The notes below the pieces were generated by a model. It was not told where the DNA came from, searched no databases, and worked only from the letters and a program-made list of their open reading frames with translations. A program made the translations under genes and the position numbers. 64,000 nucleotides of DNA from positions 496,001 to 560,000 of the forward strand of contig JBLDXI010000024.1 of NCBI GenBank assembly GCA_047495785.1, in the 5' to 3' direction. Every line of letters begins with the position of its first letter. Position 1 is the stretch's first letter. This stretch comes from Lepidodermella squamata. Lineage: Eukaryota; Gastrotricha. This document shows, piece after piece, positions 25,033 to 37,824 of the stretch.

Positions 25033-26813
25033 TAGAATAATAATTGATCACTTCATCAGCAACAAGTCAATGACAGGTAAATTAGGGAGAAGGAAGCCTG
25101 CAAAAGAAGTGAATGCGATACTTCGTCTTAGCTCTAACATAGCCTTCGGCATCCATTGCAATATATTTCATGCCGCCATCGAGGGTGCTGTAATTGCTTG
25201 CTCAGGTCAATATTAATTCGATTGAGATGAAATAACCCCTTGGAGGAAAACCTGCAAACCACGAAAAACAAAAAGCAAGTACCAAACATACTGCCAATTT
25301 ATTGACACTTTCTTCAATTTTCTGACACGCATGATGAATAATTCATACATTAATCTGATATGTATCTGCAACTTTCAGCATTGGGCTTATGAACAGAAGA
25401 TGAAGTGCGTTTAACAAGGAGCGAATTTCGATAACAATATCCGGTATAATTACGACAAAAAAATAATATTATATCATGTTTCTCTAATCGAGTTCCTGCA
25501 GCTTCACGCCTTACTTGTCTCGTTAGAAAAATACAACGCGAGAAGCTTAGCCACATTTGATATACATCAAGTCCATTGAATTAAAAGACGAACTTTCGAT
25601 TTTGCAAATTAAAACCGTCAACAACAACGTAATGACACACGGCACAACAGTAGCAATTTTCTCTCAGCTTTCACTGGCTAAGCGTATACACGGCTATTTA
25701 TATACAATAATTTCACGCTTTCAATTTAGGAAACGGTATGATTCATAACAGGTTGAATAAATAAAATGAAGTGAAGCTATATCCCGGAATCAGTCATCAA
25801 ATTATCCAGTTTCATTTAGTGGTAGTATTAATGGAAATGCCCGCTTTGAATGACGAGGTAATTACGCACAATTAATAAAATTGGACATGATTTTGCAGGA
25901 GCTCACAAACCCCGAGACAAAATATCAAATTTTACTTAAAGCGCTAATTGAGTCGAAAAATAATTTGGGCTATATTCAATCATTGAAAATATCATTCATT
26001 CCACTTGATCCATCGTTGAGAATTGACGAAAAACGCAAGTAAAATACGCAACGGTTACTCAAAGTTGCACGTGACTGCGACAAGTACAGCAGTAATGCTG
26101 CAAACAAACAGGTTCTGTCGTATGTGACGAAAAGGCTTCACATTGATCAATGATGAGTGGCGAGAGAGATAGATGGATGGAGATGTTCATATTAATGATA
26201 ATATAATAAAGAGTGAACAAACAAGCGAGAGAAAAAGAGCGAGCTAACAAGTCGCCGCCGGATAAAATTATGTACGAAGACACGAACTATAAACATGATC
26301 AAGTTATTTACAAACAGAGGTAGGCCTGATGTGCTTCTTAGCCTTGAACATCCCAGCGTCAATACAGAAATCCACTATTGATCGTGGTCATAGATCTGTA
26401 CAACTTGAAGTCGATCATGGTTGAAAGTAAACTATAAGCTATAGAAATTACAATAATAGGACAGCAGAAATTGTTTGATTGAAGAAGCCTTTATGCAATG
26501 GTATAATCGCTATATACATACCTAATTAAATTGATTTACCGAGCTTTCTTGAGTCCATTACTTATCACTAAACGCTAGAAAATATGTTGAAAAAAACTAT
26601 AACATTCCTGTGGTCTTATACTCGAAAAGAATGACTCCTGCATTATACTTCTCATCTTACAGCTGACAAGTTCTTTTTGGAAATACACCACTGAAAGGAA
26701 ACCACGATAGTACGACAATCCTTATTGCTAAATAAACACATTGAATCGATGGCGATTTAATGATAATGAGATTGATGTGCGAATGTATGTTCATGAGTTG
26801 GGAATTACTGTTA
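25033..26813. other. AT-rich intergenic region
   Basis: About 1.8 kb right of the mobile element, up to the 3' end of the bHLH gene. No coding frame with splice support, RNA gene or repeat array recognised. Confidence 0.4.
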
Positions 26814-29694
26814 TTATAACCGCTGCTGGTGCTGTTGCTGCTGTTGTTGCTGTTGTTGCTGACAAAACATTTGCAGAAGATCGCCAGAGAAGTTAGCCGG
26901 TTGCAGACGGTTGTTCGAGTTCGGACTCTGCGCTCCGCCGCATGACATTTGAGCGTTGCCCGATGGGTGACGCGAACCCGGCGGTGTCAAAGATTGAGAC
27001 GCTGTTGGTCAAAGAAAAGGTTTTATTTTTATCAGTCAATCATTAAATACTAACAACAAGCACTACTACTAGAACTACTTTGGCCGGCTGGAGAGGCTTG
27101 GTGGCATATTGCGGTGTTAGCCATACCCGTGGTCGCCAGGTCGACAAGCGTCGAATCGCCGAATCGCACTTGACTTGGGACTTGAAAGCCATTCGATCGA
27201 ATAACTTCCGTCAAAGCCTTCAAGATATTATTATCAATTTGAACCTATCAAAAAACACTCGCACTTACCCCGACACGTTGTTGAAGTTGCAGGTTTTGAT
27301 TCAATAATTTGCTGTTTTCAAGTTGAAGGGCTGCCATTTGGTCAGGCAGAGCTTGCAACTGCTTGATGTAATCGACGACTTTCGTCAGAATGTTGCCTTT
27401 ATGCTGCTTGAATTCCGGGTCCTGACAGTTGGGCAACAGCGTGGCTAGTTGCTGGATACGATCATTGATGTTCGAGCGCCGCCGCTTTTCAATGTCATTG
27501 TGTTGCCGCTTTCGCTGTTCATCCCGAACCATGACGGAAAGGCCTTGATTCGACGAAGAGGCGTGGTCGCTGTTCTGCCGACTAGTTTTGCCAGCACTAG
27601 GCCGCCGCGCCCGGGGAGTCGGCTCGCTCGGGTGCCGGCTAGCCATGCCTGGCAGACGCCGCGGGTCTTGTGGAAGGAGGGTGGGAGGGAACGTGATAGC
27701 ACCGGTGTTTGACGAACTCTGATGCGCGAGTTGTTGCTGACCGAAACCCGGAAACGAACCCTGCTGCTGTTGTTGCTGCTGAGATGCTGCGTAGTAGGAA
27801 TTTATTTGCGAGGCTAATTGCGATGACTGCTGCTGCTGCTGGTCGACCATCATCGATGGTTCGTTACTCATCGGGATGCCAGCAGGACCCGAAAAGTGCC
27901 GCTGATGCGGATGCCCTGGTTGATTGTGAGCGCTTGGAATAGGCAATTGCATGGCGTTACCAACAAAATCAGCTGGTCCTAAAAAATTCGAAATGTTCTG
28001 GTTATTGTGATTCGCCATTTTTCAGCTAATTAGCAGTTGCATAACAATCATTGCGGTTAATAAATAGCCCAGCTTTCGAATTTCATTAAAAAGCACCCGC
28101 TCAGACGTCGCAAAAAACGGCGAGACAACAATTGCATTTTAAATCAGGACGATAAAAAACAAGTATATTATTACCTCTGCCCTGCGGAATGGGACAAAAG
28201 GCGCGTTGATACGATAGCGTGTGCATTAAATTGCCAACGTCCATGGCGGACGGCGCAGCAGACGATGCGGGCTCGAATGAGTCGTCCGAACATGAGGAAT
28301 CAGAGCAGTGATGATCTCTGCTAATATTATGCGACCGCCCACTGAAGCCATTGCTATTGTTACCATTATTGAACTGGAATGGCTCGGATTGTTGTTGTTG
28401 TTGTTGTTGTGAGAATTGCTGTCGAGATTGACCTGCCAGTCGCGCTTGATTCAAGCTGGTTACAACATCGAAGTTGTTTCCAGTTCGTGACTGCAAATCA
28501 AATAGTATCAAATTTCGGCGCACGTCACATGATCAATAAATCGTTTTCAATCATCTTAATGACATTTTTGTTACGCACGAAGAGTAGAATTTCAAAAATT
28601 TGTAAAATGCGTAGCGTTGTTGATAGAATAAAAGATGCGCGGAAACCAGGGGAAAAACTCACCATGTTCGAAAAATTGGATGGCATCTGCTCGGATGGAT
28701 GCAACGTGCGGGATGAACTGGCTGAGGAGGACACGGGTGAGTGAGATGAAAACTGTGAAGCAGTTCCTACAGGACCACCACTAGGCCGCCGCTCGCGTGT
28801 AAAAGCTAAGAGATCAGCAAACGAGGGCTGTAAAGCAATAAAGAAATGCCGTTATTCCAAGCTTCAACTCGCTCGATTACGTCGAAATTGAAAACATTAT
28901 GAAGTGGAGCCTCTCAAATATTTGATCAATGGTTTTTGAAGTAACCCCTCCCCCTACGCATCGCACATGATAAGGAACCCCTGAACAAATAAGCTTCATA
29001 GCCGCCAGAATATTTTCATCGCACGTACATGGAACCGTGAAAACTTAAGAACAAGGCGAGAAAGATATGTAGGACGCGCTTCAAAGCACTTGAATCTTAG
29101 GGCATCGCCTTAAAAAATACCAAAACAACCCTTCCCTCTTCTTCAAAGACGAAAACACCGTTTTAGGAAGCAAACCTTTGCGTTAGCACCGGAATGAACA
29201 TCAGGTCCGGCGGATCGATGCCGTTTACGCTGTTCATACTCGTCCATCACCACAGAAGTGACAGCGTCGGGCTGGGCCGGCCGCAGAAAATTTGCCGAAA
29301 ATACTTGTTGCTGTTGCTGTTGGTTGAACTGCTGTTGCCTTTGCATCAGCTGGGCATTGAGGACAGGGTTGGCGTTGAGGGGCGGGACCATGGCCATCTG
29401 AGGTTTCGGCGAAAATGAAGGCGGCGACTGAGAATTTCCATTCCGACTAACCGCGTTATTATTATTGTTGTTTACGTTTCCGTTCAGCGGTGAGAAGTCT
29501 CCGTGGTCGGAGGCTAGCGACAAGTTGTCACTCGAACGAGGCTGATTGTACATAGATGCACCATCATCAGGTCCGTTAGTCGCCATGTAGTCAGTGGAGC
29601 TATTGCTATCGCTATTCGCATCCGCGGCAAAAACTGCTCCCAAAATCGGATATCTGTTATCTTTTGTTACAGCAGCGTTTGAATTATCGGTCAT
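26814..29694 (-). CDS. bHLH-leucine zipper transcription factor, MITF/TFE-like
   Basis: Six exons: 29694-29176, 28827-28663, 28490-28175, 27978-27269, 27217-27058 and 27001-26814, 685 aa. Nuclear factors of this type bind E-boxes; the MITF/TFE group (HLH-30 in C. elegans) drives lysosome and autophagy genes. Seen: a long N-terminus with poly-Asn and poly-Gln; SFADLLAFTRERRPSGG; RKRHRSAGPDVHS; then the bHLH near residues 485-545 with basic region KRQHNDIEKRRRSNINDRI and helix 2 KGNILTKVVDYIKQLQ, followed by a zipper (LQLENSKLLNQNLQLQQ). H, E and R at the DNA-contact positions are present. NINDRI favours MITF over USF, but the loop and zipper diverge, so USF-like remains possible. A poly-Gln tail ends the protein. 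Acceptors at 27979 and 27218 were chosen by phase over closer sites giving 24-nt introns. Confidence 0.82.
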
Positions 29695-30179
29695 GCTATA
29701 CACAGCTTCATATAATAATTATTTCTAAAATAAAATGGCAAATCAACGGATTAAAGTCGTTCGTCTCAAGTTTATCTGAAGAAAACGCATAAACTGCAAA
29801 CTAGCAAGAATAGTGCCTCTCGACATGCACGCAGAAAGAAGAATTGCAATGTCGACTAGCCTTCACGAATTTGCATAGACACAGAAAAATGATTGATAAT
29901 AATAGTGACACAGCTATAGCAATAATTATATAATAAACACCGCCTAATAGGTAGCAGTAATAATACTCTGTGATGATACGAAAATCACGATGCGTTGTTT
30001 TAAGGCGCGTTGTGCTAAAAAGCTGTTCGACTAAAAGCCACCGGCAGCAAAGCACACCACAGGGCGAGACGACAATCTGAGAGTAAATCGCTTAGGGTTC
30101 CCAAAATTGGCAACAACGGATATATTGAAAGCCAGGTTCGCATAATAGAGTAGTGGAAGAACGCAGTGCATAGGCGCGC
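29695..30179. other. Short spacer between tandem minus-strand genes
   Basis: 485 bp between the DRP1 stop and the bHLH start; likely holds the DRP1 3' UTR and the bHLH promoter. Nothing else seen. Confidence 0.4.
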
Positions 30180-33143
30180 TCACCAAAAGTGAACTTCACG
30201 AATCTCACTGATAATAACGCTAGCTTTTTGTAGAGCTGACAGCATCTCTTGAGCCTCTTTCCGCCGAGAAGCAACGTGGTCGCTTTCGGCCAGAACTTCC
30301 TCGACGTGTTCGACCCGGTAGAGCTTCGAGACGAGTTCTGACTGAATGTTATCGCGAACGTTGTTCACCAAAAAGTGCATGATGGCCTTAGGAACCGAAT
30401 CTTGAATGCTCTTCCGGATGATCAGGAAATACGATTTGATTAAGCGCTCTTTAATTAGGCAAACACAGAAAACAAGGTTAATTAAATGCGACAATTGTCA
30501 CATGAATTGAGCGTTTTCCTGTAAACTTACCAATTATTTCACAGTCGGATTGTTCGCGAGCCGAAAGTTTTCTATTCAAGCCATGCTGTGCAATTTTTAA
30601 ATAAAACTCAGTTAGCACTTCACGCAGGTAGTAATTACCTCAGCGGTAGGCGAGCCGAAGGTGTGGCCTGGGTGTTGAGAAGTAATAATACCGTCATGCG
30701 GGCTGGGTTGAGGGTGAATTCCATTAGTCGTTCCGTTGGTCGCAGCTAGAAGAGATGACTTTTTGCCGTCACGTTCGTCGACTATAGTAACTTGTTTCAC
30801 AATATCGGTAGTACTGCCACTAGCCTCTTTTTTCCGGCTACCTTTATTGTGTGCCGCAGTGTGGGCATCTTGATCAACATGATCAACCATGTTTCGGCGC
30901 AGGAGAACTGCTTCACTGAAATCTGGATGGCGCGTGTTGACGTATGAAAGTTCTATCTGCACAAGGTTTTCGACCTGAAGTTAAATATTGATTTTAAAAC
31001 CTTGATTTCATCAGACAGTTCTGGAAATTAACCATTTGATTTGTAGGCGGCAACCTTCTACGCAGCAGCTGCGTTACGACATCGCATATGCGTTCGTACA
31101 GTTTCGGGAAGCGCAGAAATTCTTGCTGCAAACACACACAGGAATATGAAACACAATTACGTCTTGTCGTGCAAGAAATCGATAATCCAGAGGTACGAAG
31201 TGCTTAGCTGCTAGAATCTGGGCGGGAATCTAATTATCTAATTACTGGTGCTCACGCACATATTCGTGCAATTTTCCGGCGCAATAAACACGTTAATTGT
31301 TTCTGCTCGAATGGCTCACCAACGTTAATTGATTTTATCGATAAACGCGGAATTATATATATACCTGAATTCCACAATGCTGAACAATGCGTTGCATTTC
31401 CTCGTGAGCCAACTCAACGCAGCGAAGGCTGGGTTCCAAGAGGCGCTGAATTTGACGCTTTACTAACAATTCGAACGAAACTTCGGGAACAAATAATGCT
31501 GGCCTTGGACCGTTAGCATTTCTGATCGCAGTTAAAATATCCAGCGTGGTAAGACCACCGAGTGGCTCAACCGACTCCAAAGTACGGCCGAAGGTTTCAT
31601 GAAAAATATAACAAATCCGAGCTCCACCACACAACTCCGTCGTTTCGATATTTTTTGCGGTCCCCTCAATTGTTCCGCAATATGAAGAGGCGAATTTCGT
31701 TATCAGTTGCAACAACAGAGTTTGCTAAAATTCAGTGAAATAATGAATCATTCACGCAATCTTTGCATTACAGCAGCGGACTAGCCTTATCATCGATCGG
31801 CTCGCCAAATGAATTAACCAGGGATTGATATTGAGCTGTCATGACATTAATGCGCGTTTTCAGCTCAGGCAGACAGTCGCGAATGTGATGCATCAGCAGC
31901 TAAACGTATCAAGTCAATGCTGTGCCAAGTTAGAAATTTACCCACTTACTCTATTAAGCGCCTTAGCAAGGTACAGACAACCATTGCGGGCGGCAATAGT
32001 AGGGTATTTCTTTTGCAAAAAGGCTTGTTCGTCTTTCAATGCTACATCGATGACCTGATCCCGCGAAAGCAATAGATATTGTTCATTTAATTAGCAGATG
32101 AATATCACGTGTTACCTTTTTAGAATTAATGTCAGCCTGGCTGCGATTTACAACGCCGATGATGCCCAATTTAACAGGAATAACACGTCCACACAACACA
32201 TCCATTGCATCAGTTCCAGCATCCATGAGATCCAGCTTAGTGACAACCGCCAGAGTTCTGTTTCCTGAAAGCAAAATCGAAATTCATATCGACTGATTCT
32301 AGCGATAATATATTAAACCGACCCTCAGGATCAACATCACGCGCCAATTTCAGAGCCTCAGATGTCGCAAAATCAGTATTTGCGGGCGTTACAGCTAATA
32401 TAATGGCGTTGGGATTCGTAATATAGCTATACAAGTCAAATTATTTCAAGCCTGATAATTCAGTTAATTGATGGGACTCACGTCAAACACATTTCACGAA
32501 TCATCTGTTCGATGTCTGGGGGTTGATCGCCAACGGGAACCTTGGTAATTCCCGGCAGATCAACAAGCGATAAATTTACAACTTTCTGGCTGAATATTTT
32601 GAGATGAATCGGATCATTAGCTACACCCTGATGAACAAACCATTAGAAAACATTAGCAAGTCTCAATAATTTCAACCTTATTTGATCCAGTAAGCTTCTC
32701 GGTTTCTGCTTCGATTTCTTTGCGTATCTCGTCAAAGTCAGTGAAAACCTTCTTAGTATGAAGAAATTTGCCCCATTCCTCCGTTCCAACAGGTACTAAT
32801 AAGTGAATATCATGATTAAAAAATCCTTCTGACTTCTAAAGCTTGCCTCCATCGTTTATCCTCGGAGCTGGATCTTCACCGATATTAATCAAGTGAAGGA
32901 TCAAGGGACGCCGGGTAACGATACCAGTACCGCGAGGTAGGAAGTCTCGGCCAACAAGAGCTTCCAAGACCGAACTTTTACCAGAACTCTGAAATGCAAA
33001 CCGACTCGGGTTGAGGATGCTGGTTTTATCATATCAATTACCTGTGATCCAATTACAACGATTTGTGGTAGCTGTATAGCTTCGCATCCAACGATGCTGA
33101 AAACTTCTTGAAGCTTGTTCAAAACAGGTATTAAGCTTTCCAT
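30180..33143 (-). CDS. DNM1L: Dynamin-1-like protein (mitochondrial fission GTPase DRP1)
   Basis: Thirteen exons: 33143-33042, 32988-32847, 32795-32677, 32627-32482, 32426-32323, 32264-32116, 32054-31950, 31899-31786, 31724-31365, 31125-31033, 30974-30639, 30585-30531 and 30448-30180; 697 aa, a normal length. DRP1 is recruited from cytosol to mitochondria and peroxisomes and constricts them by GTP-driven assembly. Seen: P-loop GSQSSGKSS (residues 32-40, across intron 1), switch [32 protein letters not shown], middle-domain [20 protein letters not shown], a variable insert rich in His/Ser, and the GTPase effector domain [20 protein letters not shown], ending HFW. Introns 2 (32846-32796) and 8 (31785-31725) appear to start with GC rather than GT. 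A TTTTAG acceptor lies 11 nt before the ATG. Confidence 0.97.
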
Positions 33144-35373
33144 TTTAATAGCTCCTAAAACTGGCGAGAGTAATAAGAAAAGTTAGCTTTCTCCACAAAA
33201 TCCGCAGATGGTGTAGTTTCCACGAGGTGCGGTAAAATAGCTAATAGCTTCAGCCTCCAGCGACGAAACAAAAAATGGAAAGTTTAACTTGGGGAGACTG
33301 TGGAAACGTAATAGTTTTGGAAAAATATGAATATTCATGAAGCGACTAGAAATTTACATGTGAAGTATATGATGTTAGCTTTTTATGCAATGTTAACATT
33401 ACGCAACTGAATTACCTTAAGCAATGTTGATTTTCATCCTGACTTTTGAAAGCCATTGTAATCCCAAGTTGACGGCAATTAGAGTCGGTATTGAGAAATT
33501 CGAATCTGAATTTATTTGTTCACTCGGGTGAAAAATAGCCGATGATATCGCCAAAAATCGAAAAATCGATCAGTATCGATTTTCGAAGATTGATCATTTT
33601 GGAAGTTTGAGTGATCAGTGATCAGAGGTCGGGATAATTATCTCTCAAAATATTAAAATCGAATTCCTCGATGCCGGATCCAATTTGTGGTAAACTTGGG
33701 TTCCAAAGGGCTTTCAAAAATCAAGATTGCATATGGCACTTTTGCCATGTTATCGTTACATAAAAGCCAACATTGTATACGACATGTGCAATTAGAACGA
33801 GCATTTGAAGAGTTTGATATTTTCAAAAAATGCTTCATCATAACTTGGCACTAACTGCTTTTTTCTCTGATTTTGGGCGCTGTTATAAGACTGTACTAGT
33901 TTCAAGACATAGTAAAAATATATTCATACCTCTCAAACTATCCCACTTACATCCGAGCTGTTTAGAGTACGTGAAAATTGCATCATTCTGGACCATTTTT
34001 TAACCAACATGAAGCGTCATCTTGCAAGAATACAAAATTTCAACAAAAATGTAATCATTCGATTATTTTGATTGTCACTGTAGTCCATGCGTGGAGGTAT
34101 TTTTTTTACGATGTTTTGTGTTTCAGGAAACAGATGGATCTATTATTCATTTATCAAGACCTGGGGGTTAACATTTAATGGAAGTTATCCCCTCAAAGCT
34201 TACGGAAGATTGCATATTTTTTTCTTGTTATTTTTGAGGTATTTAACAGTTTTCGAAATCTCCTTGTTACGCCCCCGCACAATTTCCAGTCTAATGTGTT
34301 CCAGAGGAGAGGGTATGAATAGATAAATATGACTCAAGACAGTATAATTAAACATTGGGCATCTCGGTTGAGTTAAATCACACAACCAAAAAAGGTGAAT
34401 TTCAACAAATCCTTCCCCCGTACAGGTTCAGGCCAACTACTACAAAAAAAGTAGAAAATCTAAACTGACTAAAAAAGACGCGGGTGCTACTTTTGAATTG
34501 CGCAACCAAATTTATAAAAATTAAAATACGAATAAAACAAGAAAGTGTAATCTCTGTAAACCACCATTAAAAAATAAAAGTGGAAAACAATTGAAAATTG
34601 GCGCGTATATGACTCCGCTTCGTCACTTGTTCGTCACATGAACTCTGGGCTTTGAGCTATCCATCCGCTATCCATTTGGTAGACCGGTCCCTTTTTTTGG
34701 TGGGAGGTGTTGAATGTTATCGCCGTTCAATTGCTTGATGGCTATATTCCCATATTTCCCCCCATACATTTTCGGTCACCAGTATTCGCAGCTAAAAGCT
34801 AAATTTTTATTCTTTATTGTTCATGGTTTGAGCTTTGATGAACCACATCGGCAGGTGGAGAGCCTTTTTACTGTTCCAATGTTATTCACTTCTCTATTTG
34901 CTATTTACCTTGCTACCAAGTGTTACTCAATCGTGTGTTTACGCTGTAGAGTTCAACGGAACACTCTAATTACCTATTCCTTCTATTCCCTAATCAGTGA
35001 TTCCATCGAAGTGTGCCGCTCGATGGGGAAGTTTAGCAGGCGCCTCGATGGGTGAGGCGCATCTAATGAGATCAAGTATGACAGAAAATTGCATTCCATC
35101 TCAATAGAGTGCTGCTTTATTTGAGAAGGTCCGCTGAGTTCATAAAACCGTGGCCTTGTTCAACTCTTCGGACCCAATTAAGATGCAGTACTTAGATTTG
35201 TAAATGCGCCTGAATAGTGCTGATGAGCTTATTCGATGCTCATTGTGCTTTCAATTACTATTCGTTTTACCATCTATTCAAGTTAGATAAAAATACGCTA
35301 AATTTAGTCGCTTTCAATTGCTCTCTCGTTTAATATTTTTAATTATGTTTACCAGGCGTTTAAAACTATCACG
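33144..35373. other. Intergenic region between DRP1 and FAAH
   Basis: 2.2 kb between divergent starts. Overlapping ATCGAT/GATCA palindromic words cluster at 33540-33625. Open frames here have no recognisable motif, and no mobile element ends were seen. Confidence 0.4.
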
Positions 35374-37130
35374 ATGAGGGGTCTCAATTACGTTTTCCAT
35401 CTGGTACTTATGTGGACGTTTCACCTCGTGCAAACTATTGGGCACTACTTTTTTGCCTTTATCAATGCTCGCTGGAAAGATAAACGCCTGCCCGTTATTG
35501 ACGACAACGTTTTGTTTGTTCCCGCTGTTGAATTGGCGACAAAAATTCGAAAACGACAGCTCCGAAGCGAAGATGTTGTTGCAGCGTATATTGCTCGACT
35601 CCGAGCTGTTAATCCACTGCTGAATGCTGTATGCTTCGATCGTTATGATGACGCATTGGAGGAAGCAAAGGCTGCCGATGCTGAATTGGACAAGCGCGGT
35701 GAAAACAATCCTCCTGACGGAGGCTGGCCACCGCTGTATGGAGTACCTGTGACTGTGAAAGAAGCTTTTGCTTTAACGGGCTTCCAGCATACCGGGGGTT
35801 TGAAGAATCGCATCGGCCATATTGCTAAAAAAGATGCACCAGCTGTCTCGAGACTAAAGAAAGCCGGGGCTATTATTCTCGCAACGACCAATGTATCAGA
35901 GTTGTGCATGTGGTGGGAGTCTCACAACCGCGTTTATGGCCAAACGCGTAATCCTTATAATCTTGGGGCGATCGTTGGCGGAAGTTCAGGGGGCGAAGGC
36001 GCTGTTGTCGGTAGCGGCGCGTCATTATTTGGCCTTGGAAGCGATATTGGAGGGTCTATTCGAATGCCTGCATTCTTCTGCGGCGTTTTTGGTCATAAAG
36101 CTAGCACTGGTGTCGTGGAATCTGCCGGGCAATTTCCCGATTGTGATTCGCCAAACGAATGGTAAGTAATTTCCAACTTTTCCCAGGCAATCAAATAAGT
36201 TGTTCATTTGTAGGTATATGATTTCTGCTGGGCCCATATGTCGATATGCCTGTGATTTGCCATTGTTTACTTCAAGTGAGATATAAATTTATCATTTAAT
36301 TTCTCCGTTAATCTTTTCCTCGTTTCAGTCCTTTTGAAGCCATCACTTGACAAGGAGCTTCGTTTGTTCGACCCTGTCGACTTATCAAAGCTCAAATATT
36401 ACTCCCTCGAGGAATGGGGCGCTAAAGCTCATGTTACAGGTACGTTTGGTTAGTTGTTATCGATCTCTTCTCAATTTTGGTATCTATCCGATTAGACGCC
36501 GTCGAAGAAGAGCTAGTCAATGCGCAAAAGAAAGTCGCTACGACATGGGGTGCTAAAGTTGGAACTTCTGTTAAGCCGATAAATTTGCCAGAATTTTTCT
36601 ACCAATTTCCGATGTGGGCTGGAATGATGAGCGACAAAGGCGACGAATGTCAGACCTTCTCTCAACTCATGGCTGGTGGACCACCTCAAGACCTCAACCC
36701 TTTTATGGAACTAGCCAAATGGTGCATTGGACTTTCTGACCATACTTTACCTGCCATCACTCTCGGTATTACCGAGAGCGGGGTAAAAAATCAAAAAGAC
36801 CTCAATAAACGACAATCAGAGCATTGTAGTCGTTTAAAAGACAAAATTGCTGCAATTCTGGGTGAAGATGGCGTATTGTTTTGCCCAGTTCACCCTAAAG
36901 CCGGTTATTACCATTATGAGACCATGTTGCATATCGGCAACTTCACGTATACTGGTATTTGGAACGCTCTTGGATTTCCTGCTACTTCCGTACCGTTAGG
37001 ACTCAGCTCTCGCGGTCTTCCCTTGGGAATTCAAATAGTATCAAACTTCCGCAATGATCGTTATAATATGGCGGTTGCCAAACGCCTCGAAGACTTATTT
37101 GGAGGCTGGGTATGTTTGCCTAAAAATTAA
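35374..37130 (+). CDS. Fatty-acid amide hydrolase, FAAH2 type
   Basis: Four exons (35374-36161, 36214-36275, 36329-36439, 36496-37130) encode 531 aa, matching FAAH2 (~530). Amidase-signature serine hydrolases of this type cleave endocannabinoid-like fatty-acid amides. Seen: an N-terminal membrane anchor (residues 5-30, FHLVLMWTFHLVQTIGHYFF); the catalytic triad Lys in VPVTVKEAF, Ser in GGSSGGEGA and nucleophile Ser in GSDIGGSIRMPA; and the C-terminal NALGFPATSVPLGLSSRGLPLGIQ block. All key residues are intact. A TTACCAG acceptor lies 18 nt before the ATG. Kish-B starts 358 bp downstream on the same strand. Confidence 0.95.
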
Positions 37131-37487
37131 AACTGTTGAAGGTTCAATTTGATCCTTCTCTTAGGTTCGCCCAAGTTAAATACGCCTTTACTGGGTCTCG
37201 GTGTTACAATTTTTGGTGCCTGTTTTGATTGATTTATGGGATGAGTCTTAGCAACGAATTTTATTCAATTTAGTCAAATTTCGGAATGTGATTTGATCGC
37301 CTATTTTATCCGAGATGTCTATTTATTTGCTAACGATTTGATAACGAAGTGCTAAATTATTTCAACATCGTTGTTACCAGTGATTTACAATAATACATTG
37401 CAAGGTCCATGACATAATGCGCAAATTCTCTATTTGTTATTTTTAGGTTATTTATTTATTGATTTCTGAATCTAGTGATCTTATCTC

Positions 37488-37819
37488 ATGACTAATGGTA
37501 GGCTTTTGTCGAAGATGTTGTTTGAGACTGACTAGAGATTTGTTTTCACAGTTTATTCATTTGACGGTGCTTTGATTTTTGGGCTGTTGTTCATCTGTAC
37601 CTGCGCTTATTTTCGGCGTGTTCCAAGGCTTAAACAGTGGCTACTCTCAGAAAGACACGGTTTTTGGGGCGTTTTCTACAAAGGTAAACTTGAAACCTGA
37701 CTTATAGTCTGAATGTAATCAGCTTTTTATTATCAGCTTCGGTGATAGGAGTTCGACTGCATTGGGCAGTGTGCCTTTGTTGCCTGTTCATGTCATTCTA
37801 CGTCCTATTCATAGCTTGA
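37488..37819 (+). CDS. Kish-B (TMEM167B-like) Golgi membrane protein
   Basis: Three exons: a 10-nt first coding exon (37488-37497), 37552-37683 and 37737-37819; 74 aa, the exact family length. Kish proteins are small Golgi membrane proteins required for constitutive secretion in fly cells. Seen: [51 protein letters not shown] and a second membrane helix ending FYVLFIA. Both introns are phase 1, and the first splits codon 4. An ATCTAG acceptor lies 12 nt before the ATG. The stop codon is only 5 nt before the HscB start. Confidence 0.95.
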
Positions 37820-37824
37820 AACTA

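Noticed and set aside
27245-27268. 24-nt intron in the bHLH gene
   Set aside because: Too short for this genome. The acceptor at 27218 keeps phase and gives 51 nt, as at other introns.
27979-28018. Alternative start MANHNNQNISNF in the bHLH gene
   Set aside because: It lies in the intron before exon 4. Joining from exon 3 works only at 27978; it could still be a minor promoter, but there is no evidence.
34714-35055. 113-codon plus frame upstream of FAAH
   Set aside because: No recognised motif or splice sites; FAAH is complete without it.
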